From: Rhodothermus sp.
Lineage (GTDB): Bacteria; Bacteroidota; Rhodothermia; Rhodothermales; Rhodothermaceae
Assembly: GCA_030950375.1 (NCBI GenBank)
Contig: JAUZRN010000029.1
Span: 1 to 51,597 of the forward strand
Reading direction: 5' to 3'
DNA: 51,597 bases
Notes under the pieces: generated by a model
What the model was told of the DNA's origin: nothing
Seen by the model: only the letters and a program-made list of their open reading frames with translations
Databases searched by the model: none
Shown: in pieces, positions 44,498 to 51,597 of the stretch
How the letters are laid out: every line of letters begins with the position of its first letter
Position numbering within the stretch: position 1 is the stretch's first letter
Made by a program: the position numbers and the translations under genes

Positions 44498-44500
44498 ACA
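44473..44500 (-). promoter_or_regulatory. Putative ECF promoter for the cupredoxin-FAD oxidoreductase unit
   Basis: Minus strand TGTAAG (44500-44495), 16-nt spacer, CGTCTT (44478-44473). The -10-like box ends 36 nt before the cupredoxin ATG. The same boxes with the same spacing precede the ICMT-sigma-copB unit. CGTC is a common -10 core of ECF promoters. Confidence 0.55.
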
Positions 44501-44523
44501 GCAGCACCAGGGTGAACGCGAGG

Positions 44524-46644
44524 TTATTTCTCTACCTTCAGAAAGCGGGCGTTGATCGAGACAATCACGGTGCTGGCCGACATAAAGACTGCTGCCACCG
44601 CCGGACCCAGCAGCAGGCCCAGCTTGTAGAGCACACCGGCAGCCAGCGGAATAGCAACGATGTTATAGCCGGCTGCCCACCAGAGGTTTTGTACCATTTT
44701 GCGGTAGGTGGCCCGGCTCAGCCGAAGGATTGAGACTACATCGCGCGGGTCATTACGCACAAGTACAATGTCGGCCGTCTCAATCGCCACGTCGGTGCCT
44801 GCTCCAATTGCGATACCTACATCAGCCTGGGCCAGGGCGGGGGCGTCGTTGATGCCATCGCCCACCATTGCCACACGCAGACCGCGTCGCTGCACTTCTT
44901 TGACCTTGGCCGCTTTCTGGTCAGGAAGTACTTCGGCGAAGTAGTCGTCCAGGCCAATCTCACGGGCAACCCAGGCGGCCACACGACGGTTATCGCCCGT
45001 GAGCATCATGACCTGCAGGCCCATCTGTTTGAGCTGTTTTACAGCCTCTCGTGATTCGGGTCGGATCACATCAGCCAGGGCAATGGCGCCCAGCACCTGG
45101 CCATCGCGGACAACGAACACTACCGTCTTGCCCTGTTCAGCCAGGGCATCAACCCGCGCATCCTGAACCTCCAGCCCATGCTCGCGCAGGTAGCCCGGGC
45201 TGACAACGCGGATATCCTGACCATTGACGCGAGCACGGGCGCCTTTACCGGGAATGGCCTGGAAGTCTTCAGCCTCAGGGGGCTGGGCTACGGCCTCTAC
45301 AATACCCCGGGCGATGGGATGTTCGGAATGTTGCTCAACCGCTGCGGCCAACTGGAGCATTTCCTCTTCACTCACGCCGTCCTGGAAGACCAGCGTATCG
45401 GTGACCCCAAAACGTCCTTCGGTCAATGTGCCTGTTTTGTCAAAAATCACAGCCTGCAGATTACGCGCATTTTCAAAGGCCGTCCGATCGCGAATAAGCA
45501 GTCCATGTTGGGCGGAAAGGGCCGTAGAGACCGCCACGACAAGAGGTACGGCCAGCCCCAGTGCATGGGGGCAGGCAATTACCATGACGGTTACCATCCG
45601 TTCGAGTGCAAAATCGAAGGGCTGGCCGATCAGTAACGTCCAGACCGCCAGCGTCAGTCCACCTCCCCCCAGCGCTACGATCGTCAGCCATCGCGCAGCC
45701 CGGTTGGCCAGGTCCTGCGTGCGGGATTTAGCCTCCTGCGCCTGTCGCACCAGCTCAATTACCTGCGACAGGTAGCTTTCCGCGCCCGTCTTCTGTACCT
45801 CGACCACCAGCGAGCCTTCTCCATTGATGGCACCGCCAATGACGGTGTCGCCAACTTTCTTTTCAACCGGAGCCGATTCCCCGGTCAGCAGGGCCTCATT
45901 GACGGTGGTATGCCCTTCGACGATCACACCATCGGCCGGAATTTTTTCGCCAGGGCGTACCAGTACGCGGTCTCCCGTGTGAAGTTGGTCCAGCGGAACG
46001 TCCTGAACGGAGCCATCCGGCAACACCTTGTGCGCTTCCGACGGCATCAGGCGGGCCAGTTCTTCCAGGGCACGGGAGGCTCCCAGCACCGAACGCATTT
46101 CAATCCAGTGCCCCAGCAACATCACATCAATCAGCGTAGCCAGCTCCCAGAAGAAGATCTTGCCCGCCAACCCAAACACTACCGCGCTGGAGTAGAGATA
46201 GGCTGTAGCAATAGCGATCGCAATGAGCGTCATCATACCGGGGTTACGCTGGCGCAGCTCATCGAACAGGCCTTTCAGGAAAGGCCAGCCCCCGTAGAAA
46301 AACACGACGGAGGACAACGCCCAGAGCACCAACAGATCGCCTGGAAAGCGCAGCGCATCGCCCAGTCCGAGGAAAGACTGGATCATGGGCGAAAGTGCCA
46401 GAATAGGAATCGTTAGTACCAGCGAGATCCAGAAGCGACGCCGGAAGTCCGCCACCATGTGCGCATGATGCGCATGGTGGTCGTGATGCTCATGATGCTT
46501 GTGGTGATCATGATGATGTGCATGCGTCTCCTGTACGGTCGCCGCTTCCGCTTGGGAGGGTGCATGATGCGCGTGATGCGCCGGTGGATGGTCTTTGTGT
46601 TCGTGAGACCCATGTTCCATATGCGAACGATTGGCACCGGTCAT
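44524..46644 (-). CDS. copB: CopB-type P1B copper-translocating ATPase with a His-rich N-terminus
   Basis: 706 aa, with GGAAAGAG just before the ATG. The first 62 residues contain 24 His, in place of the Cys metal-binding domains of CopA. The transmembrane ion site motif is CPH (Cys358-Pro-His360), characteristic of CopB-type pumps that move Cu2+/Cu+ out of the cytoplasm. Catalytic landmarks: TGES in the actuator domain, DKTGTLTEG with phosphorylated Asp402, HP in EHPIARG, and GDGINDAPALAQADVG. About eight membrane helices. It starts 17 bp after the sigma-factor stop, in the same operon. Confidence 0.95.
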   Translation of the reverse strand: MTGANRSHMEHGSHEHKDHPPAHHAHHAPSQAEAATVQETHAHHHDHHKHHEHHDHHAHHAHMVADFRRRFWISLVLTIPILALSPMIQSFLGLGDALRFPGDLLVLWALSSVVFFYGGWPFLKGLFDELRQRNPGMMTLIAIAIATAYLYSSAVVFGLAGKIFFWELATLIDVMLLGHWIEMRSVLGASRALEELARLMPSEAHKVLPDGSVQDVPLDQLHTGDRVLVRPGEKIPADGVIVEGHTTVNEALLTGESAPVEKKVGDTVIGGAINGEGSLVVEVQKTGAESYLSQVIELVRQAQEAKSRTQDLANRAARWLTIVALGGGGLTLAVWTLLIGQPFDFALERMVTVMVIACPHALGLAVPLVVAVSTALSAQHGLLIRDRTAFENARNLQAVIFDKTGTLTEGRFGVTDTLVFQDGVSEEEMLQLAAAVEQHSEHPIARGIVEAVAQPPEAEDFQAIPGKGARARVNGQDIRVVSPGYLREHGLEVQDARVDALAEQGKTVVFVVRDGQVLGAIALADVIRPESREAVKQLKQMGLQVMMLTGDNRRVAAWVAREIGLDDYFAEVLPDQKAAKVKEVQRRGLRVAMVGDGINDAPALAQADVGIAIGAGTDVAIETADIVLVRNDPRDVVSILRLSRATYRKMVQNLWWAAGYNIVAIPLAAGVLYKLGLLLGPAVAAVFMSASTVIVSINARFLKVEK

Positions 46645-46661
46645 GGCTCTTTCCGGTTAGG

Positions 46662-47213
46662 TTAGCAGTCACAGTCAAAGTAACTATAATGGGGACAGGA
46701 AATACAGGCAGCCTCCAGACGCTGTCGAAGCTGACGGCGAGCCCGATGAAGCCGCACGTGCAGGTTGTTCGGGGTAATGCCTAATTCCTCTGCCACCTCT
46801 TTAGGACGTTTGCCATTTAGATCGATCGCTTCAATCAGGCGTCGATAAGATGGTCGCAGCGTGGGCAGCAGCTCCTGAAAACAGCGGCAGATCCTTTCGC
46901 GGTCTTCGGGAGACATCGCTGCCTCTTCCAGCGTGTCCGCATAGCGCTGATACGCGAGTTTTGCCCGCCTACGTTTACGATAGGCATCGGATAAGGCGCG
47001 TTGAACGATGCGATAAAACCAGGGCACCAGCTTCTCGCGACTGCGCAGGTTGGGCGCAGCCTGCAGCGCTTTAAGCAGGCTGTCCTGTAAAATATCTTCA
47101 GCTAAATGTGGATCATGTACTTTGTACTGGATATAGGCCAGCATTTGCTGACCGCTTCGGGCAAGTAGCGTTGCCAGCTCAGGGTGTTGGGCCTTACGGG
47201 TGGACATGGTCAT
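46662..47213 (-). CDS. ECF sigma factor with a CX2CX7CXC C-terminal tail (putative metal sensor)
   Basis: 183 aa. Region 2 (MLAYIQYKVHDPHLAEDILQDSLLKAL ... PWFYRIVQRALSDAYRKRRR) and region 4 (EAIDLNGKRPKEVAEELGITPNNLHVRLHRARRQLRQRLE) give a typical ECF sigma. The last 14 residues hold Cys170, 173, 181 and 183 with a His at 175. No anti-sigma gene is adjacent. In the CorE type of ECF sigma a C-terminal Cys-rich domain senses copper directly. This tail is shorter and not identical, but its position next to copB makes metal sensing likely. It overlaps the ICMT-like gene by ATGA and precedes copB by 17 bp. Confidence 0.9.
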   Translation of the reverse strand: MTMSTRKAQHPELATLLARSGQQMLAYIQYKVHDPHLAEDILQDSLLKALQAAPNLRSREKLVPWFYRIVQRALSDAYRKRRRAKLAYQRYADTLEEAAMSPEDRERICRCFQELLPTLRPSYRRLIEAIDLNGKRPKEVAEELGITPNNLHVRLHRARRQLRQRLEAACISCPHYSYFDCDC

Positions 47214-47875
47214 ACCTCGGGATGGTGTACAGGAATGGGATGATAGCGTCGACCGGGGCGTGGCAGGAAAGCGGGAAGCTGGGCTCGGTACGCCGCATAG
47301 GCGGGACCAAATTGGACCTGCAGGTGCCTTTCTTCACGGCGGGCCAGCCCCACATACAGGCTAACCAGCACGGGAAAGAGCAGCAGCGTGATCAGGGTGG
47401 GCCACTGAATGAGAAAACCGATCAGTACCAGGATAAAGCCCGTATATTGCGGGTGACGGATGCGGGCGTAAGGACCGGTAACCGCCAGGGTGCCGCTACG
47501 CTGGGCCTGGTAAAGCACCTTCCAGGCAGCAGCCACGAGCCAGAGTCCGCCCCCAATGAACCCATAGCTGAGTACGTGCAAAAAACCCAGGTGTGCTTCT
47601 CCTTCAATGCCTAACAGGATCTGCCAGAGGTGGCCGTTTTCATGAGCAAACAGGTTCAGTTGTGGATAGCGCGCAGCCAGCCAGCCGTAGAGCAGATATA
47701 GCGTGAGCGGGACACCATACATTTCGGTGAACAGCGCTACCACGAAGGCGGAAAAAATACCGAAGGTGCGCCATTCTGCCCGGTGTTGTGGACGGGCAAA
47801 CCAGAAAGCAAAGCCAATAAAGAGCAATGAAGCAACAATCACTAAGGGCCAGAGCCCGTAGTCGTAGCGGTCCAT
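47210..47875 (-). CDS. Isoprenylcysteine carboxyl methyltransferase-like (ICMT/PEMT) membrane protein
   Basis: 221 aa with about five membrane helices. The C-terminal catalytic signature is present: TGPYARIRHPQYTGFIL (SAM-binding R-HP-Y), then REERHLQVQFGPAYAAYRAQLPAFLPR. Bacterial members methylate small molecules or lipids, or have unknown roles; many sit in metal-resistance operons. It is the first gene of the ICMT-sigma-copB unit, overlaps the sigma gene by 4 bp, and has the TGTAAG-N16-CGTCTA element 40 nt upstream. Confidence 0.85.
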   Translation of the reverse strand: MDRYDYGLWPLVIVASLLFIGFAFWFARPQHRAEWRTFGIFSAFVVALFTEMYGVPLTLYLLYGWLAARYPQLNLFAHENGHLWQILLGIEGEAHLGFLHVLSYGFIGGGLWLVAAAWKVLYQAQRSGTLAVTGPYARIRHPQYTGFILVLIGFLIQWPTLITLLLFPVLVSLYVGLARREERHLQVQFGPAYAAYRAQLPAFLPRPGRRYHPIPVHHPEV

Positions 47876-47915
47876 GGTGGATGCCGGTTGGTGGTATGAT
47901 GCCGTTCCATAAGCA

Positions 47916-47943
47916 TAGACGTCGGGTTGGTAAAATCCTTACA
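47916..47943 (-). promoter_or_regulatory. Putative ECF promoter for the ICMT-sigma-copB operon
   Basis: Minus strand TGTAAG (47943-47938), 16-nt spacer, CGTCTA (47921-47916). The -10-like box ends 40 nt before the ICMT-like ATG. The TGTAAG box overlaps the stop region of the DUF2231 gene. It matches the element at 44473-44500 in both boxes and spacing, suggesting that the sigma factor activates its own operon. Confidence 0.55.
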
Positions 47944-47945
47944 CT

Positions 47946-49007
47946 TCAGCGGACCGGCTGAACGGTCAGTGAGCGTAGGCGAAGCGTACCGGGGCCTTTG
48001 AGATACAGCCCGGCCGGGCCCGGGCGGGCGGCCGGGCCGTGGCCGTGCACGCGCATCTGGCCGTTTACATATCCCCGGAAGTGCGTGCCATAGGCAATCG
48101 CGCGTACCTCAAGCCATCCTGTTGCTGTTAAAAGGGATTCATCAAAAAAGCGCTCCTGACCATCGATCAGGCGGCCCTGACGAATATATCTCGGGCCAAT
48201 TTCCAGGAAGTCATAGTTGCGGGCATCCTGCAGGTGATATACCAGGCGAACGACGCCCTGGAGGCTGTCACGATGCAACTGCACGGTAAACTCGGTACCT
48301 GAAAGGGCGCCGGGACCGGTGAACAAGAGTTCCTGATGGTCGAGAATCAGACGCAGCTCGTCCGGTCCGGATTGCAGCGTCAACGCGGACAGATCGCCGA
48401 CATGCAGGGTAAACGAGTCGGCAAGTACCTGTTCGGCTCCGGGACCTGGCATCCAGTGCCATCCCCCGTCGGGTTGCTGTTCAAACTGCGCAGCGGCCAG
48501 TAAGAGGCGAAGCGCGCGCGCCAGCGAGTCGCGCTCCGCTTCCAGTTCATGTACAGTCGAAACGCCCAGGCCATGGGCATAGACCAGTTCGGCGCCGCGC
48601 TCGCCGGTTTCATACAGCAGCCATAAGCCGCCGAGGCCCAGCAGGAGCAGGCCCCCCTGTAGCCAGGCGGCACGAGCCAGCGGGCGACGCCACCAGGCCA
48701 GTCCTAATCGAATCAGTGCGAAGATGCCAAAAAACCACAGTGTCCGCTCGGCCCAGTCAGCATGGGCTGAGACAGCCGGAATCACAGACGAAGGGAGATC
48801 CAGACCGTCGGCTGCGGCACGTCCGCTCAAGAAGGCCACCAGTGCCGAAAGTGCTCCAAGGGCGTAAAGTATGGCTGTCACCCGGATCAATACTACCGGC
48901 CGACGTAGCAGCCAGGTCACCAGATCAAAACCCGCGGCCAGAAAAAGCAGCGCAATGGGAAAGTGCACAACCAGTGGATGTAGATTCGGAGCCCAGTCTG
49001 GAAGCAT
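47946..49007 (-). CDS. DUF2231 membrane protein with a C-terminal LamG/DUF1080-like beta-sandwich
   Basis: 353 aa. The N-terminal part (NLHPLVVHFPIALLFLAAGFDLVTWLL) is the DUF2231 signature, with four membrane helices up to about residue 135 and conserved His in LHP..VHFP that may bind haem or metal. A helical linker (VHELEAERDSLARALRLLLAAAQ) leads to a periplasmic beta-sandwich (190-353; DSLQGVVRLVYHLQDARNYDFLEIG, FRGYVNGQMRVHGHG, GPAGLYLKGPGTLRLRSLTV), like concanavalin-type LamG/DUF1080 domains. The function is unknown. It precedes the copper operon on the same strand with a 70-bp gap. Confidence 0.8.
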   Translation of the reverse strand: MLPDWAPNLHPLVVHFPIALLFLAAGFDLVTWLLRRPVVLIRVTAILYALGALSALVAFLSGRAAADGLDLPSSVIPAVSAHADWAERTLWFFGIFALIRLGLAWWRRPLARAAWLQGGLLLLGLGGLWLLYETGERGAELVYAHGLGVSTVHELEAERDSLARALRLLLAAAQFEQQPDGGWHWMPGPGAEQVLADSFTLHVGDLSALTLQSGPDELRLILDHQELLFTGPGALSGTEFTVQLHRDSLQGVVRLVYHLQDARNYDFLEIGPRYIRQGRLIDGQERFFDESLLTATGWLEVRAIAYGTHFRGYVNGQMRVHGHGPAARPGPAGLYLKGPGTLRLRSLTVQPVR

Positions 49008-49028
49008 AGCGTTTGCCGGATTGGTTGA

Positions 49029-49044
49029 CCTTAAAATTTTAAGG
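49029..49044. promoter_or_regulatory. 16-bp perfect palindrome upstream of the DUF2231 gene
   Basis: CCTTAAAATTTTAAGG is fully self-complementary and centred about 29 bp upstream of the DUF2231 ATG, in the 176-bp divergent gap with the thiolase gene. A related imperfect copy lies at 49074-49090. Confidence 0.5.
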
Positions 49045-49073
49045 GGCGATCCCTCCGGTTATCCTGTGCGTTT

Positions 49074-49090
49074 CCTTAAAATTCGTTAAG
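49074..49090. promoter_or_regulatory. Second copy of the CCTTAAAATT dyad
   Basis: CCTTAAAATT at 49074-49083 repeats the left ten bases of the palindrome at 49029; CTTAA (49075-49079) and TTAAG (49086-49090) form arms with a 6-nt spacer. The two sites are about 46 bp apart centre to centre. Confidence 0.4.
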
Positions 49091-49183
49091 CTCGCATAAA
49101 GGCCAGACCAAACCGAAACACGCTTTCTGGCGGGGTCGTTTCTTCGTTCATCGAAACCGCTTCCGATCAACCTGAGCCGACCT

Positions 49184-50377
49184 ATGCAGGATGTCTATAT
49201 TGTTGCCGCAGTACGTACGCCTATCGGTAAGTTTGGCGGTGCGCTGAAGGACTACAGTCCGGTCGATCTGGCTGCGCATGCGATGAAAGCCGTGCTGGAA
49301 CGGGTGGGGGTGGAAGGTAAGGCGCTCGACGGATACGTCTTTGGAAACGTGCTGCGCGGTGGCCACGGCCAGCTCATCCCGCGCCAGGCCGCCCTGAAAG
49401 CCGGCATTCCCCGAGAAGTGGACGGGCTGGCTGTTGATATGGTCTGTTCGTCAGGGATGATGAGTGTGATGACGGCGGCCACCATGATTCGGGCCGGCGA
49501 GGCCGATCTGCTGCTGGCTGGTGGGGTTGAGTCGATGTCGCAGACCGGGTTCTATCTGTCGGCCCGGGCGCGTTGGGGCTATAAGTTTTTACTGGGGGCA
49601 CCGGAGCAACTGGTCGATCTGCTGCTCTACGACGGGCTTACCGATCCCATGAGCGGCGAGGCGATGGGTGAACAGACCGAGCGGCTGGCCACCGAACATG
49701 GGATCACGCGCGGAGAGCTCGACGAAATCGCGCTGATGTCGCATCGGCGGGCGGCTGAGGCGACCGCACGCTGTTACTTTGCCGACGAAATCGTTCCCAT
49801 TACCTACCGGGAGCGGCGTGAGACGAAGACGCTCGACCGGGATGAAGGCATTCGGCCTGATACAACACGCGAAGCCCTGTCCGCGTTAAAGCCGGCCTTT
49901 AAAAAGGACGGCGTGTTGACGGCCGGCAATAGCAGCCAGATCAGCGATGGGGCGGCCGCGTTGCTGCTGGCCAGTCAGGCGGCTGTTGAACGCCACGGAC
50001 TTCAACCCATTGCTCGATTGCTGGGAGGCGCCTGGGCAGCTGGCGAGCCATGGCGATTCCCGGAAGCCCCGGTTCCGGCTGTGCGACGGCTGCTGGATCG
50101 ACTGGGGCGTCGCATCGAGGATTTTGATCTTTTTGAAAACAACGAGGCCTTTGCGATCAACAGCATTTTGTTCCACCGCATGCTGGGTGTGCCCTACGAG
50201 AAACTGAACGTGCATGGGGGGGCCATTGCGCTGGGCCATCCCATCGGCTGCTCGGGCGCCCGCATCATCGTTACGCTTGTGCATGCGCTGCGTCGGCACG
50301 GCGGGACGCTGGGGCTGGCCGCCATCTGCCATGGCACGGGCGGTGGAACGGCGGTGGCGGTGGAACGCATCGCGTGA
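49184..50377 (+). CDS. Thiolase (acetyl-CoA C-acyltransferase)
   Basis: 397 aa. It is a homotetramer-type thiolase for condensation or cleavage of 3-ketoacyl-CoA. Catalytic residues are Cys88 (DMVCSSGMMS), His352 (GGAIALGHPIGCSGAR) and Cys382 (ICHGTGGG), at nearly the same numbers as in biosynthetic thiolase. NNEAFA is also present. No partner beta-oxidation or PHB gene lies in the window, so biosynthetic and degradative roles cannot be separated. It is divergent from the DUF2231 gene. Confidence 0.95.
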   Translation: MQDVYIVAAVRTPIGKFGGALKDYSPVDLAAHAMKAVLERVGVEGKALDGYVFGNVLRGGHGQLIPRQAALKAGIPREVDGLAVDMVCSSGMMSVMTAATMIRAGEADLLLAGGVESMSQTGFYLSARARWGYKFLLGAPEQLVDLLLYDGLTDPMSGEAMGEQTERLATEHGITRGELDEIALMSHRRAAEATARCYFADEIVPITYRERRETKTLDRDEGIRPDTTREALSALKPAFKKDGVLTAGNSSQISDGAAALLLASQAAVERHGLQPIARLLGGAWAAGEPWRFPEAPVPAVRRLLDRLGRRIEDFDLFENNEAFAINSILFHRMLGVPYEKLNVHGGAIALGHPIGCSGARIIVTLVHALRRHGGTLGLAAICHGTGGGTAVAVERIA

Positions 50378-50975
50378 GCTGCGGCTGCGATCGGGACGTG
50401 GCGGAAGCTGCGCCGTGCGTTCCGCATCCAGACAGGCTTCGTTGGAACAGCTCAGGACCTGGTCAGACATGGGGACAGCGGGTCGCCAGGGCAGGAGCGT
50501 TCAGGCCCGTAGGCTTCTCAAGACGGGCAGGCGCTACCCGGCGTACGGAGACGGCCTGCACTGGCTAATCGCGGCCAGATGCAGGTGGCCGGGTTAGTTC
50601 AGCATCCTGTCATTCGTCCACGATTGCGCGCCGGACCACCCGTAGTAGAGATCCAGCACGCTTCAGTCACGCTTCTATTTCGTCGTATTTTTCCCACCGG
50701 CGTGTAGCGTGCGTTGGCCCCGCAGGCTCTGGCTTAGATTTTACGTACCGTCTCCGGATCAGCTTCCGTACCTCTTCGGCTAATGGTTCGATCTGGCGTA
50801 GTGTTCGCCTTCTTTAAGCCGCGTGGCATGGATGAGCAGCGCCGGCTGGTCAGTCGCCCGGACTTGCGCTTAAAAACATGACCGGGTCTTCCGAGAGCAG
50901 GGCCATCATTCGTTGTATATAGATAAATTCCCGGGCTATATGCTGGCAGGTTCAGGGAAGACAAGCTATTGTTCG
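50378..50975. other. 598-bp interval without a supportable gene
   Basis: It lies between the thiolase and DNA glycosylase genes. No frame on either strand gives a recognisable protein. A minus-strand stretch near 50680-50820 (TLRQIEPLAEEVRKLIRRR-like) looks protein-like but lacks a start and neighbours with conserved content. It contains the hairpin at 50555-50585 and an A/T-rich section (50910-50975) that should hold the promoter of the glycosylase gene. Confidence 0.4.
50555..50585 (+). terminator. Bulged 11-bp hairpin downstream of the thiolase gene
   Basis: CCTGCA-CTGGC (50555-50565) pairs with GCCAG-A-TGCAGG (50574-50585), leaving one bulged A and an 8-nt loop. It starts 177 bp after the thiolase stop. 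There is no T-run, so it may be a transcript-end structure or part of an unknown RNA rather than a classic terminator. Confidence 0.35.
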
Positions 50976-51597
50976 ATGGACCTGAATAATATTGTTCCGC
51001 TACCAGCGTCGTTTTTTGCCCGGCCCACGCTGGAAGTTGCTCGTGATCTGCTGGGACGATGGCTGGTGCATGAGCATCCGAGTGGCGTGCGTCTGATAGG
51101 GCGCATTGTAGAAACTGAGGCTTATCGGCAGGATGATCCGGCATTTCATGGATGGCGCCTGGTTGATCCAGATACTGGAGCGGTGCGGCCGGAAGGACGG
51201 GCGTACGATCTGTTTGCAGCACCGGGTACGGCCTATGTCTATCTGAACTACGGCATGTACTGGTTGCTCAACGTGGTAACCGAGCCCGAAGGCGTAGGTG
51301 GCGCGGTACTGATCCGTGCTGTGGAGCCAGTCGCAGGGCTTCACTTTATACGAGCGCGACGTCCCAGCGCCCGGAAGCCTTACGAACTGACCGGGGGACC
51401 GGGGCGGTTGACTATGGCTTTTGGCATTGATGGGGGCTACCATCGTCGGCCGTTGACCGGACCACCGCTTTACTTTGCAGCTGGCGAGCCGGTCTCGGAA
51501 GCCGAGGTGGCCACGTCGCCCCGGATCGGGCTGTCGCGCGGTACCGATCGCCACTGGCGCTTTTTTGTGCGCGGTAATCCTTACGTGTCGCCGGGCT
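50976..51597 (+). CDS. mpg: DNA-3-methyladenine glycosylase (AAG/MPG family), truncated by the window end
   Basis: 207 complete codons are visible from ATG 50976 and the frame is open at the edge. The enzyme excises alkylated purines in base-excision repair. ASFFARPTLEVARDLLGRWLV, GRIVETEAYRQDDPAFH (catalytic Glu48 and intercalating-region Tyr50), YVYLNYGMYWLLNVV and LTGGPGRLTMAFGID are all AAG signatures. Bacterial members are about 190-210 aa, so only a short C-terminus should be missing. Confidence 0.93.
   Translation, partial: MDLNNIVPLPASFFARPTLEVARDLLGRWLVHEHPSGVRLIGRIVETEAYRQDDPAFHGWRLVDPDTGAVRPEGRAYDLFAAPGTAYVYLNYGMYWLLNVVTEPEGVGGAVLIRAVEPVAGLHFIRARRPSARKPYELTGGPGRLTMAFGIDGGYHRRPLTGPPLYFAAGEPVSEAEVATSPRIGLSRGTDRHWRFFVRGNPYVSPG

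Noticed and set aside
46459..46640. Possible short tandem repeat (cat/catg units)
   Set aside because: The periodicity comes from the His-rich coding sequence of copB, not from a separate repeat element.
46459..46665. Met-rich plus-strand frame opposite the copB N-terminus
   Set aside because: The apparent Met/Val richness is only the complement of the CAT/CAC His codons of the CopB extension.

Overview
The window reads as ordinary, gene-dense chromosome of a moderately GC-rich, probably thermophilic, largely aerobic member of the Rhodothermota/Bacteroidota; the genus Rhodothermus is my best guess. The grounds are a type IX secretion C-terminal sorting domain, tandem S46 dipeptidyl-peptidases, ATP-type PEP carboxykinase, C5-pathway haem synthesis with the O2-dependent HemF, and inositol-phosphate genes of the kind used for thermolytes. 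The assignment is inferred from gene content only; no database was searched. I see no CRISPR array, prophage, insertion sequence or rRNA. One tRNA-Leu is present.

Layout. 1-280: tail of a trans-sulfuration enzyme, a strong terminator and tRNA-Leu(UAG). 0.4-12.9 kb: hydrolases and envelope genes (a DPP7-like/DPP11-like S46 pair, an alkaline-phosphatase-superfamily enzyme with a divergent DprA-like protein, a patatin phospholipase, an S9 peptidase fused to an FGE-type domain, a secondary-type lipase, a polyprenol/phytol-kinase-family protein). 13-16.8 kb: hemE, an RluA-family pseudouridine synthase, a small unknown gene and hemF. 17-20 kb: a three-gene inositol operon (CDP-alcohol phosphotransferase, inositol-1-phosphate synthase, inositol-phosphate cytidylyltransferase-like). 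20-32.5 kb: pckA, hemH-hemL, and an aroB-tamB-rnr operon read leftwards. 32.5-36 kb: mnmM-like, a T9SS-sorted protein, an NRDE protein and sixA.

36-49 kb is the most interesting part: a copper/nitrite/formate region. It holds an AniA-like NirK with all copper ligands plus an azurin-like cupredoxin, fdhD with an FdhF/YdeP-like molybdoenzyme, and a copper module made of an ICMT-like membrane methyltransferase, an ECF sigma factor ending in a CX2CX7CXC tail, a His-rich CopB-type ATPase, a cupredoxin-like membrane protein and an FAD oxidoreductase with its own Cys-rich tail. The two transcription units of the copper module are each preceded by the same element, TGTAAG-16 nt-CGTCT, at nearly the same distance from the start codon. 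This suggests a self-contained metal-sensing sigma regulon. The window closes with a thiolase and the first two thirds of a 3-methyladenine DNA glycosylase.

Genes are tightly packed. Operons show ATGA overlaps, and four convergent gene pairs overlap at their 3' ends by 23-59 bp. Against this background the gene-poor stretches (11.7-12.3, 14.1-14.7, 35.2-35.5 and 50.4-51.0 kb) stand out; two of them contain notable hairpins.
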